From NCBI GenBank assembly GCA_020692325.1, contig JAIMKR010000002.1:227110-281286 (forward strand): a stretch of 54,177 bases of DNA, in the 5' to 3' direction. Positions 44,701 through 51,202 of this stretch are shown here, piece by piece; within the stretch, counting starts at the first letter, position 1, and each line of letters begins with the position of its first letter. This DNA comes from Desulfocurvus sp. Its GTDB lineage: Bacteria; Desulfobacterota; Desulfovibrionia; Desulfovibrionales; Desulfovibrionaceae. Below the pieces are notes generated by a model. It saw only the letters and a program-made list of their open reading frames with translations. It did no database searches and was not told the origin of the DNA. Made by a program: the position numbers and the translations under genes.

Positions 44701-45051
44701 CAGGCCCTGGGGCCGCTGGGCTATCGCCTGGAGGCGGAATCCTTGCCCGAGGCGGCGCTCAAGCGTGTGCTCGAAGCGCCGGGAATATTCGATCTCGTCA
44801 TCACGGACATGCACATGCCCCGGCTTTCGGGGCTGCAACTGGCTGCGGGGGTGCGCTCCGTGCGTCCCGATCTGCCCATCATTCTTATCAGCGGCTCCGG
44901 CGTTGTCGTTCCCCCCGAGCGCCTGGAATCCCTTGGCGCGATTCGGCTGTTGTCCAAGCCGTTTTCCACGGACGAACTGGTCCAGGTCGTGCGCCGGGCC
45001 CTTCATCCGCAACAGGGGGGAGAATATGAACAAGTGCATTCTGGTGGTTGA
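41719..45051 (+). CDS. Hybrid sensor histidine kinase with periplasmic solute-binding domain
   Basis: 1110 residues. Signal/anchor helix 8-28; periplasmic SBP_bac_3-type domain about 45-265 (LTVVVPTSLPPIYERGLDGRPTGFVVELLRQVA, PIYVYTRSG); second membrane helix 278-296; coiled linker; GAF-like domain about 340-470; PAS domains about 485-600 and 605-715; HisKA with phosphorylated His741 (GGIAHDFNN); HATPase with MNLCTNAAQAM, VEDQGPGVP and GTGLGLAVV; C-terminal receiver with Asp1030 (DLVITDMHMP) and Lys1080. It probably senses a small solute, perhaps an amino acid, and relays phosphate internally. I chose the ATG at 41719 for its signal-like start; a GTG at 41668 is possible. It overlaps the next gene by 26 bases. 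Confidence 0.93.
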   Translation: MRRLRTRVALAFAFGIAVCWFASVALAIPSPPSPVRPAVQQPIRQDLLTVVVPTSLPPIYERGLDGRPTGFVVELLRQVAARAGYHLRFVLARDSGQAYRMLVRGDADVLPGIAVSDARAQTVDFTRPIESQPIYVYTRSGAPRRETLADLAGLRVSVLEGSLAASMAAATPGVRVHSVQSLPQALLDLVSGDVDAMLMQGPLVAQAARASGLEDRLARGARPVTEVRSAIAVAPGRDDIRRRLDAALAAYRGSPDFHALYRRWHPVSPSPGLSPALLWGFAGALTALAGLLLLWRYVSLLRVNRRLVAVLAARDQALADLRLNQERMEALLRLTRMGQSDTASVIDFALKEGVRLTGSGLGCLFFLEDGAPVPGRAHWLVEPARAVAGDDSPEGGTAIWADCARTGAPVLDNAASGAVRRIMAAPLLEHGRVMAVLGVADKAAPYDEADLRQLQLFMAGLGHVLAARRDAESLRRARDYAEGLVEGANAMLVGLDAEGRVTVFNAAAEAATGYPRDEVLGRPWHEILLPEELAARAAARFTDFMAGRASLPRRHEGPLRVKNGGLRRIAWQNSLLRHDGGVLGVLSFGIDVTGHREASAALRRLHLAIEQAAEGVLIADGAGVLLYANPSMRRLAGLPDDWPAHPHTVYDLNLDLVEHHSSVCSGEGQDDSWRGTCVFTRSDSAPAEVEFTVSAVRDKTEDALSFVAVCRDVTERRQLEHQLWQAQKMDALGMLAGGIAHDFNNLLASIMGFAELARDEFAEGARGRGFLDRVLGASLRARELVRQILSFSRRSEHKLCLLTADAAVAEALALLEASLARNIEIVSDLASGATVLADPSQLNQIVMNLCTNAAQAMPEGGRITVRTSSGPLPAEVGSRHRLQSGEYFSLGVEDQGPGVPPELMERVFDPFFTTKAPGKGTGLGLAVVHGIAASLGGVVWAENLPGGGARFWLLLPAQRAAQESASAPRAAVDSCGGERILLVDDEPDLLEFGRQALGPLGYRLEAESLPEAALKRVLEAPGIFDLVITDMHMPRLSGLQLAAGVRSVRPDLPIILISGSGVVVPPERLESLGAIRLLSKPFSTDELVQVVRRALHPQQGGEYEQVHSGG

Positions 45052-45427
45052 CGACGACGGCGACGTGCGCGAATTGATGTGCCGGATGCTTGAGCGGGAA
45101 GGCTACCGCACCGTGTCCGCGAAGGATGGCCGTGAGGCCCTGGAGACGGTTGGCCGCCTCGTCCCCGATCTCGTCGTCACCGACGTGATCATGCCGGGGA
45201 TGGACGGCTTGGCGATGCTGCTGGAATTGCGCCACCGCGCTCCGGAGTTGGGAACCCTCGTGGTCACGGGCGGGGGGCGCGCCGGGGCGGATGCGCATCT
45301 GGAAACCGCGCGTCGACTGGGCGCGCGCGCCGTGCTGCGCAAGCCTTTCACCCGGGAGGAGATGCTCGATGCCGTGCGCCGGGCCCTCGCCCCACGTTCG
45401 CGTTTTGAAACCGAAAACCAGGAGTAG
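45026..45427 (+). CDS. CheY-like single-domain response regulator
   Basis: 133 residues, receiver only: Asp10-Asp11 pocket, acceptor Asp53 in VVTDVIMPGMDG, Thr81, Lys106 (LRKPF). A charged 15-residue tail follows. It starts within the end of the hybrid kinase gene (GGGGGGAGAATATG, good ribosome site), so it is coupled to it and is the likeliest external phosphate acceptor of that kinase, or a competitor of its own receiver. Confidence 0.92.
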   Translation: MNKCILVVDDDGDVRELMCRMLEREGYRTVSAKDGREALETVGRLVPDLVVTDVIMPGMDGLAMLLELRHRAPELGTLVVTGGGRAGADAHLETARRLGARAVLRKPFTREEMLDAVRRALAPRSRFETENQE

Positions 45428-45434
45428 CCCCTCC

Positions 45435-45914
45435 ATGCCGTCCGAAAACGCCCCCCTCGCCGAAGCCTTCCTGCGTCAGTCCGTGGCCGCCGCGAAAAAC
45501 CACATTCGCGCGCAAAAAGCCGCGCAGGAGGGAACTTCCGCGCGGACCTTGTTTCTTGGTCTGGCCATGGGGCAGGAGGCGCAGGCGAAAAAAGCTTTGT
45601 TTTTGCTGCGCGGTCGCGTCGGCGCCACCGACGTGAATCTCGCCGAGGCCTTGCAGGAAACGCGCGAGCTGGCCGTGGACGCCCTCGCCTGGACGGATCG
45701 GGCCCAGGTTGGAGGCGATCGCGCCGCCGGCGCGTTGCTGATGCAGATGGCGCGCGTCCAGGCCAGCCATCTGGCCGCCTACGAGCGGGAGGCCAAAGGC
45801 GAGACCGTGTTCCACGTTTGCCCCATTTGTGGCTACATCCATGCCGGCGGAACCCCAGGACGTTGCCCTGTGTGCAACGCCCTGCCGGAGAAATTCGTCG
45901 AGGTGTGCATTTAA
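45435..45914 (+). CDS. Rubrerythrin-like protein with altered diiron ligands
   Basis: 159 residues: a four-helix ferritin-like domain (1-120) and a C-terminal rubredoxin-like [Fe(SCys)4] domain with Cys129, Cys132, Cys144 and Cys147 (CPICGYIHAGG...CPVC). The shape and spacing match rubrerythrin, but several metal ligands differ. Where rubrerythrin has the first-helix Glu, this has Gln15; the ExxH of helix 2 is QxxQ (47, 50; Glu48 is near); ExxE of helix 3 is intact (Glu75, Glu78); the last ExxH is QxxH (109, 112). So a normal diiron peroxidase site is unlikely, while the rubredoxin site is intact. It is in a signalling operon, seven bases after a receiver gene. A redox-sensing or electron-transfer role is inferred. 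Confidence 0.85.
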   Translation: MPSENAPLAEAFLRQSVAAAKNHIRAQKAAQEGTSARTLFLGLAMGQEAQAKKALFLLRGRVGATDVNLAEALQETRELAVDALAWTDRAQVGGDRAAGALLMQMARVQASHLAAYEREAKGETVFHVCPICGYIHAGGTPGRCPVCNALPEKFVEVCI

Positions 45915-45952
45915 ACGCCGCCGGCTTCGCATGACCGGCCATAGGAGGGCTG

Positions 45953-46783
45953 ATGCTTCTGGAGGCTTTGCACTACGCATGCGCCCGCCTTGGCGGCGAG
46001 CCCAATCCCCACGGCCATTTGACTGAGCTTGTGGGTATCTGGGCGCGTCTGCGCCGGCAGCGCTTGGCCTGGACCGCGCATTTGGCGCGAGCGCGGGCCA
46101 TCTGCCTTGCGGCGGCCGGGGCCCTGCCCCCGGAGCGCCGGCGCGTCGCCGTGGTTTACGGAGCGGGTGCGCTCAACGACGTGCCCCTCGAACGCCTCGC
46201 CGCACGTTTCTCCCGCATTGTTCTTGCCGATATGGCCTTTCTGCCCGCCACCAAGCGGCAGGCGCGGACCTTGGGCAACGTGGAGCTGCGCCATGTGGAT
46301 CTTACCGGCGCGCTCGACGCCCTTCCCAAACCCGAGGCCCTGGCCGCCGGAGCCGGCGCGCCGGTGGTGGATTTGACCTTGGGGCTGAATGAGCTGGACT
46401 TCGCGTACAGCGCCAACGTGCTCTCCCAGTTGCCGCTGGCCGTCGTGTTCGAGCTGGGGCGTCGTCACCCGGCGCCCGAGTTGTCCTGGCTGCGGGACTA
46501 TGCCGCGTCCATCGTGCGCGCGCACTTGGATGCCCTAGCGACGCTGCCCTGCCCGGTTTGTCTGGTGACGGACGTGCGGGAGCGCGGCTTGGACCACGGG
46601 AGCGCACATTACGAAGAGGATTTGCTCTACGGCGAGACGCCGGATGTGGCCGATTCACCGCACGAGACGTGGATATGGCGGCTGGCTCCGCGCGGCGAGG
46701 CGCATCCGCATCTGGACATCGAGCGCGATGTGCTCGGGCTTTTGGACGCCCGCGATGCGCTCGGGGGGGGCGGTCATGGATGA
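45953..46783 (+). CDS. Methyltransferase-like protein of unknown function
   Basis: 276 residues. VAVVYGAGALNDVPLERLAARFSRIVLADM (split, about 66-95) resembles a Rossmann motif I with an acidic end to strand 2, followed by GNVELRHVDLTGALDAL, so a SAM-methyltransferase-like fold is plausible. No catalytic motif IV is obvious, and the name methyltransferase is only structural inference. A tyrosine- and acid-rich segment (HYEEDLLYGETPDVADSPHETW) lies near the C-terminus. The ATG follows AGGAGG. It overlaps the second kinase by eight bases and so is coupled to it; a role in the signalling module is likely. Confidence 0.6.
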   Translation: MLLEALHYACARLGGEPNPHGHLTELVGIWARLRRQRLAWTAHLARARAICLAAAGALPPERRRVAVVYGAGALNDVPLERLAARFSRIVLADMAFLPATKRQARTLGNVELRHVDLTGALDALPKPEALAAGAGAPVVDLTLGLNELDFAYSANVLSQLPLAVVFELGRRHPAPELSWLRDYAASIVRAHLDALATLPCPVCLVTDVRERGLDHGSAHYEEDLLYGETPDVADSPHETWIWRLAPRGEAHPHLDIERDVLGLLDARDALGGGGHG

Positions 46784-48149
46784 GACGCGCGCGGGGCTGC
46801 TGCCCTTCGATCCGACCCAGTGCCTGGAGACCGACGTCGTGCGTCTGCGCGGGTTGGAGCGGCGTGTGCACCAGAAAATCGAGGACGCCGATGGCTATGG
46901 CTTCTCCCTGGAGCAGCAGCGGATGCTCAACATCTTTTTCGATCTCGCCGAGGAATACGACTCCCGTCGTGACCTGCTGACCCTGAGCGTGGTCCTGCCA
47001 CGCATTTTCTTCGGCCACGAGCTGCGCGTGTATTTGCGCTGCGGCCCCGGGCAGTGGCGCTTGGCCCGGTGTCTGTCCCTGCCGTGCCGTCCACCGGCAA
47101 CCGAGCCGCCCGCCGTCCCCGCCGTCATCGAGGGGCGTTTTTTCGCGCCCATTCTCGGTCGGCAGGACACCTCGGAACTGTTGGACTTTCCGCTGCCCGG
47201 GGGGGTGCTCGGCTGGGTGGAGTTGGAGAACGCCGCCGCGCTCACCGACGTGCATCGCCTGTACTATGAGAAGTTCGCCGGGCGCATCGGGCATCAGCTG
47301 CACACGCGCCTCGTGCGGGCCAAGAACCGCGAGCATTTGGCCTTCATCCAGAACCTCGTGGCCGACATTGGGCACAACGTCATCGTGCCCAACATGACCT
47401 TCAAACTTTTCTTCAATCGTTTGCGTGGTTCCATCTCCTCGCTGGAGCGGGTGTTGCGCGAGGCTCCGGGTGACACTCCCCCCGCCTTTCTGCGGGAACT
47501 CGACGCGCTCCACGCGCGCATGCGCGTCCAGTATGAGGAGATCAATCGCCACTACGAACAGACCAGCCTGTTCCTCGAGACCCTGCTGCGCCGTCGCCAT
47601 TTCGAGGAGGGGCGCTACGTGCTCGAAAAGCGGCGGGTGAATCTGCGCCAGCAGGTGGTGGAGCCGCAGGTGCAGCGTTTCCGCTCGCGTCTGGCCGACC
47701 GTGGCGTGAGCATCGACCTCTCCATGGGCGGCATTCCCGACAAGCCCGTCATGCTCATGGCCGACCTCGGCCTTATCGCCCAGGTCTACTCCAACCTGTT
47801 CTCCAACGCCGTGAAGTACACGCGTGAGGTCTTCGATTCCGAGGGCCGAAGCCGCAAGTTCATGGCCTATGGCTGGAGCGTGCTGCCCGATGCCTTCGGC
47901 CCCGGCCGCGATGGCGTGAAGCTCAACGTCTTCACCACAGGGGCCGTCATCCCCGAGGATGAGCGGGGCGAGCTCTTCCGGCCCGGCTTTCGCGCCAGCA
48001 CCGCCGGATCGGTGCGCGGCACGGGCCAGGGGCTGGCCTTCGTGAGCCAGGTCGTGGCCCTGCACGGCGGCCGCGTGGGCTACGAGGCGGATGCGCTCGG
48101 CAACGACTTCTTCCTCATCCTGCCGCTGGAGCCGGAAGCCACGGATTAG
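46776..48149 (+). CDS. Cytoplasmic sensor kinase with an atypical ATP site
   Basis: 457 residues with no membrane helix. N-terminal sensory region (1-180), with a GAF-like stretch (FGHELRVYLRCG, then LGWVELENAAALTDVHRLYYEKFAGRIGHQL), then a dimerisation helix with DIGHNVIVPN (His200) in place of the usual HELRTPL. A long coiled region follows. HATPase-like part: N-box SNLFSNAVKYT (339-349) and G2 GTGQGLA (415-421) are present, but the G1 position reads VFTTGAVIPED where DxGxGI is expected, so the adenine-contacting Asp is missing (Thr387-Thr388). It may be a low-activity kinase or a binding partner. It overlaps the upstream gene and is the last of the cluster. Confidence 0.75.
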   Translation: MDETRAGLLPFDPTQCLETDVVRLRGLERRVHQKIEDADGYGFSLEQQRMLNIFFDLAEEYDSRRDLLTLSVVLPRIFFGHELRVYLRCGPGQWRLARCLSLPCRPPATEPPAVPAVIEGRFFAPILGRQDTSELLDFPLPGGVLGWVELENAAALTDVHRLYYEKFAGRIGHQLHTRLVRAKNREHLAFIQNLVADIGHNVIVPNMTFKLFFNRLRGSISSLERVLREAPGDTPPAFLRELDALHARMRVQYEEINRHYEQTSLFLETLLRRRHFEEGRYVLEKRRVNLRQQVVEPQVQRFRSRLADRGVSIDLSMGGIPDKPVMLMADLGLIAQVYSNLFSNAVKYTREVFDSEGRSRKFMAYGWSVLPDAFGPGRDGVKLNVFTTGAVIPEDERGELFRPGFRASTAGSVRGTGQGLAFVSQVVALHGGRVGYEADALGNDFFLILPLEPEATD

Positions 48150-48440
48150 CCGGAGTGGCGTTTCCCGTTTGTGGTGGTGATTGCCCCGCGGCGGGTCCAT
48201 GGCGATCGGGGCCGTGTGTCGTCGTCGCGCTGGGTATGCGCGCTCAGCGCTTGCCCGCCCGTGTGATGCCGGCGCGTGTTGGCGGCGAAGGGACGGAACT
48301 GGCGGTCTGACAGTGGTGGAACGATGCCTCCCCGCTTTTGTTTTAGTCGGGGCCGGGAGAGCTGCCAGTCTTTGGCCGTCCGTGACCTGTACGGACTTCT
48401 GCCGTTGCCGGAAAACATGGGGGCTCCGCCCCGCGCCCCG
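48150..48440. other. Spacer after the signalling cluster
   Basis: About 290 bases with no gene, terminator or RNA that I can support; frames on both strands are Arg/Pro/Ala-rich. It leads into the repeat-rich block at 48441-48704. Confidence 0.5.
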
Positions 48441-48490
48441 CTCAGGGGCGCTGCCCCTGAGGACCCCGCCAAAGGGCGTTCGCCCTTTGG
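48441..48490. repeat. Intergenic palindromic repeat core, copy B
   Basis: CTCAGGGGC-GCT-GCCCCTGAG (48441-48461) and CCAAAGGGC-GTTC-GCCCTTTGG (48469-48490), followed by AATCCCT. Same order, spacing and loop lengths as copy A at 17555-17604, and stem differences are compensated on the opposite arm. GGGGGCTCCGCCCC just upstream (48419-48432) looks like a further hairpin of the unit. Confidence 0.85.
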
Positions 48491-48500
48491 AATCCCTCAT

Positions 48501-48544
48501 TCGTACGTGTTCTCCGGCGGCTTCGCGCCGGAGAACACGTACGA
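48501..48544. repeat. Long perfect hairpin after repeat copy B
   Basis: 19-bp perfect inverted repeat with a 6-base loop GCTTCG (arms 48501-48519 and 48526-48544), starting four bases after the core repeat, at the position equivalent to hairpin 17615-17664 in copy A. It has no T-tract, so it is not an evident intrinsic terminator. Confidence 0.75.
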
Positions 48545-48620
48545 CAGGTGCGGGGGCCGGGAAACGCTGGTTGGAGGCAGAGGGGAGCGCCCGGCTGCGA
48601 GAAGGGGAATTGGCGTCGCC

Positions 48621-48668
48621 GCGAGAGAAAGGGCCTGAACGCGAATGCGTTCAGGCCCTTTCTCTCGC
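48621..48668. terminator. Long perfect hairpin, probable bidirectional terminator
   Basis: 22-bp perfect inverted repeat with loop GAAT (arms 48621-48642, 48647-48668). A GC-rich core is flanked by GAGAGAAA and TTTCTCTC, giving T-rich tracts on either strand. It lies 66 bases beyond the nrdJ stop. A smaller CCGGGAGGGC/GCCCTCCCGG hairpin at 48681-48704 is between it and nrdJ. Confidence 0.75.
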
Positions 48669-48733
48669 CATCGGGAGGGTCCGGGAGGGCGTATGCCCTC
48701 CCGGCCGCCAGAGGCGTTCTCTTTTTCTCGTCT

Positions 48734-51004
48734 CTATCCGCCGCACTTGGTGTAGCCGCACTGCTTGCAGCACTGGCAGCCTTCCTCGAAGGTGAGGTCG
48801 CCGCCGCATTCGGGGCAGGTGTCGTGGGTGAGCCCGTTGGCATGGACGTTGGCGTGCTGTTCGGCGGACATGTAGCGGTTTTCGAGCACCCAGGCCACGG
48901 CGTCGGGGATGGACTGGAGCAGGATCTTTTTCTGGAACTTCGGGTGGTCGCCGCCGATGCCCTTGAGTTGTTCGACGATGTCGCGCACCTCGATGCCGCT
49001 GCGCAGAGCCAGCGACACGAGCCGGCCGATGGCCTCGGCCTTGGCGGTGATGGACTTGCCGGACTTGCCGATGGTGGCGAAGACCTCGAAGGGTTTGCCG
49101 TCCACCTCGTTGATGGTGAGGTAGAGCGCACCGAGCCCGGTATCGACCTTCTGGGTGAAGCCGTAGACGATGTCCGGCCGCTTGCGCACGCGCGGGGCGG
49201 GGGGGATGGTCGGTCCCTCCTTCTTTTCCTGGCCGTCGCCGGTGCAAAGCACCTGGCTGGCCTTGCAACCGTCGCGGTACACGGTGACGCCCTTGCAGCC
49301 CAGCTCGTAGGCCTTCCAGTAAATCTCCCAGATGTCCTCCTGAGTGGCGGAGTTGGGCAGGTTCACGGTTTTGGAGACGGCGTTGTCGGTGAATTTCTGG
49401 AAAGCTGCCTGCATCTTGAGGTGCCAGATGGGTTCGATGTCCATGGAGGTGACGAACACGCGGCGGATTTCGAGGGGGAGGAACTCCATCTCGCGGATGC
49501 TGCCGTGTTTGGTCACCTCCTCCATGAGGTTGGGGCTGTAAGCCTCGGCCTTTTTGAGGGCTGCCTCGAAGTAGGGGTTCACCTCCACGAGCTTGTCGCC
49601 GTCCATGACGTTGCGCACGAAGGACAGGGCGAAGAGCGGTTCGATGCCGGAGGAGCACCCCGCGAGGATGGACAGGGTGCCGGTGGGCGCGATGGTGGTG
49701 GTTGTGGCGTTGCGGTAGGGACCCTGGTGCTTGGCGGCGTACACGCTGCCCTCGTAGGCGGGGAAGGGGCCGCGTTCGTCGGCGAGCTCCTTGCTGGCCT
49801 TCTTGCTCTCGTCCTGGATGAAACTCATGAGCTTCTCGGCGAGGTCCACGCCCTCCTGGGAGTTGTAGGCCACGTCCAGCTGGTAGAGGAGGTCGGCGAA
49901 GCCCATGAGGCCCAGGCCGATCTTGCGGTTGGTCCGCACCATGTCGGTGATCTGCGGCAGGGGGTAGACGCTGGCCTCGATGACGTTGTCCAGGAAGCGC
50001 ACGCTCTGATGGATGACGGTGCGCAGGCCCTCCCAGTCGATGCGCTCGGGCGCCGCCTCGTCGTAGAAGCGGGCGAGGTCGATGGAGCCGAGGTTGCAGG
50101 CCTCGTAAGGCAGGAGGGGCTGCTCGCCGCAGGGGTTGGTGGCTTCGATTTGACCGAGCTGCGGGGTGGGGTTGTCGCGGTTGATGCGGTCGAGGAAGAC
50201 CATGCCGGGATCGCCGGATTCCCAGGCCTTTTGCACGAGCATTCCGAAGACCTCGCGGGCGCGCAGGCGCTCTTTCACCTCGCCGCTGTTGGGCGCGACG
50301 AGATCGTATTCCTCGTCCTTGTCCACGGCCCGCATGAATGCCTCGGTGAGGCCCACGGACAGGTTGAAATTGTTGAGTTCGCCGTCCTTTTCCTTGGCGC
50401 GGATGAATTTGATGATGTCGGGATGGTCGATGCGCAGGATGCCCATGTTGGCCCCGCGCCGGGTGCCGCCCTGCTTGATCTGCTCGGTGGCGGTGTTGAA
50501 AATGCGCAGGAAGGATAGCGGACCGGAGGCCACGCCGCCAGTGGAGCCCACGCGCGACGCGGCAGGGCGCAGACGCGAGAAGGAGAACCCCGTGCCGCCG
50601 CCGGACTTGTGGATGAGCGCGGCGAACTTCACCGCGTCGAAAATTTCCTCGATGCTGTCGCCGATGGGCAGAACGAAGCAGGCTGCCAGCTGGCCGAGTT
50701 CGGTGCCGGCGTTCATGAGCGTGGGCGAATTGGGCAGGAACCTGAAGCTGGTGAGCAGGTCGTAGAACTCGCGCGCCAGCGGCTCCACCCGGGCCTCGCC
50801 GCCCTTGAATTTGGCCTCCTGCGCGGCGATTTTGGCGGCCACACGCCAGAACAGTTCGCGAGGGAGCTCGAAGGGTTTGCCGTCCGGGCCCTTGCGCAGA
50901 TAGCGGCGCGTAAGCACCACCTTGGCGTTCTCGTTCAACTCCACATCGGGCAGGCCGTCGGGCATGGGTGGCAGAATTTCGGTCATGGGCGCATCCTTGG
51001 ACAT
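48734..51004 (-). CDS. nrdJ: B12-dependent (class II) ribonucleotide reductase
   Basis: Adenosylcobalamin-dependent reductase making dNTP precursors with no oxygen requirement. 756 residues. Active-site motif NPCGEQPLLPYEACNLGSI, substrate loop PTLMNAGTELGQLAACFVLP, the TGTLSILAGCSSGIEPLFAL block, and a C-terminal zinc-ribbon-like tail CPECGGDLTFEEGCQCCKQCGYTKC that carries redox cysteines. The start ATG at 51004 has GGAGGGG upstream; an internal ATG six codons later is possible. Stands alone on the minus strand, with a terminator on its 3-prime side. It implies a need for B12 or its synthesis; no riboswitch is visible upstream. Confidence 0.96.
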   Translation of the reverse strand: MSKDAPMTEILPPMPDGLPDVELNENAKVVLTRRYLRKGPDGKPFELPRELFWRVAAKIAAQEAKFKGGEARVEPLAREFYDLLTSFRFLPNSPTLMNAGTELGQLAACFVLPIGDSIEEIFDAVKFAALIHKSGGGTGFSFSRLRPAASRVGSTGGVASGPLSFLRIFNTATEQIKQGGTRRGANMGILRIDHPDIIKFIRAKEKDGELNNFNLSVGLTEAFMRAVDKDEEYDLVAPNSGEVKERLRAREVFGMLVQKAWESGDPGMVFLDRINRDNPTPQLGQIEATNPCGEQPLLPYEACNLGSIDLARFYDEAAPERIDWEGLRTVIHQSVRFLDNVIEASVYPLPQITDMVRTNRKIGLGLMGFADLLYQLDVAYNSQEGVDLAEKLMSFIQDESKKASKELADERGPFPAYEGSVYAAKHQGPYRNATTTTIAPTGTLSILAGCSSGIEPLFALSFVRNVMDGDKLVEVNPYFEAALKKAEAYSPNLMEEVTKHGSIREMEFLPLEIRRVFVTSMDIEPIWHLKMQAAFQKFTDNAVSKTVNLPNSATQEDIWEIYWKAYELGCKGVTVYRDGCKASQVLCTGDGQEKKEGPTIPPAPRVRKRPDIVYGFTQKVDTGLGALYLTINEVDGKPFEVFATIGKSGKSITAKAEAIGRLVSLALRSGIEVRDIVEQLKGIGGDHPKFQKKILLQSIPDAVAWVLENRYMSAEQHANVHANGLTHDTCPECGGDLTFEEGCQCCKQCGYTKCGG

Positions 51005-51085
51005 GATGTTTGTCCCCTCCGGCGGATCATGGGCGCAGTTGTGGGGAATATTGGGGGAAGTTCGACTATGTCGATTTATTATCAA

Positions 51086-51109
51086 GATTCTCTAGAAGAA
51101 TCCAGAATC
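51086..51109 (-). promoter_or_regulatory. Repeated GATTCT sites upstream of nrdJ
   Basis: GATTCT at 51086-51091 faces AGAATC at 51097-51102 (inverted repeat), and a second AGAATC follows at 51104-51109 (direct repeat of the latter). They lie about 80 bases upstream of nrdJ in an AT-rich spacer. A possible operator; I could not match it to an NrdR box. Confidence 0.3.
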
Positions 51110-51202
51110 AGAAAACCGAAGCGGAATAAGATATTACAGCGAGAATTCGCGCTGGACAAGGGCTCCGGGGCGCGCATTTTTTTGCGGTTCGCCAACCGCC
51201 CG

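Noticed and set aside
48391-48440. Small proteins encoded across the repeats (frames with KGxxPFGGV-type translations)
   Set aside because: The same peptide-like text arises from translating the palindromic repeat at both copies, a common artefact of automatic gene calls in Desulfovibrio.
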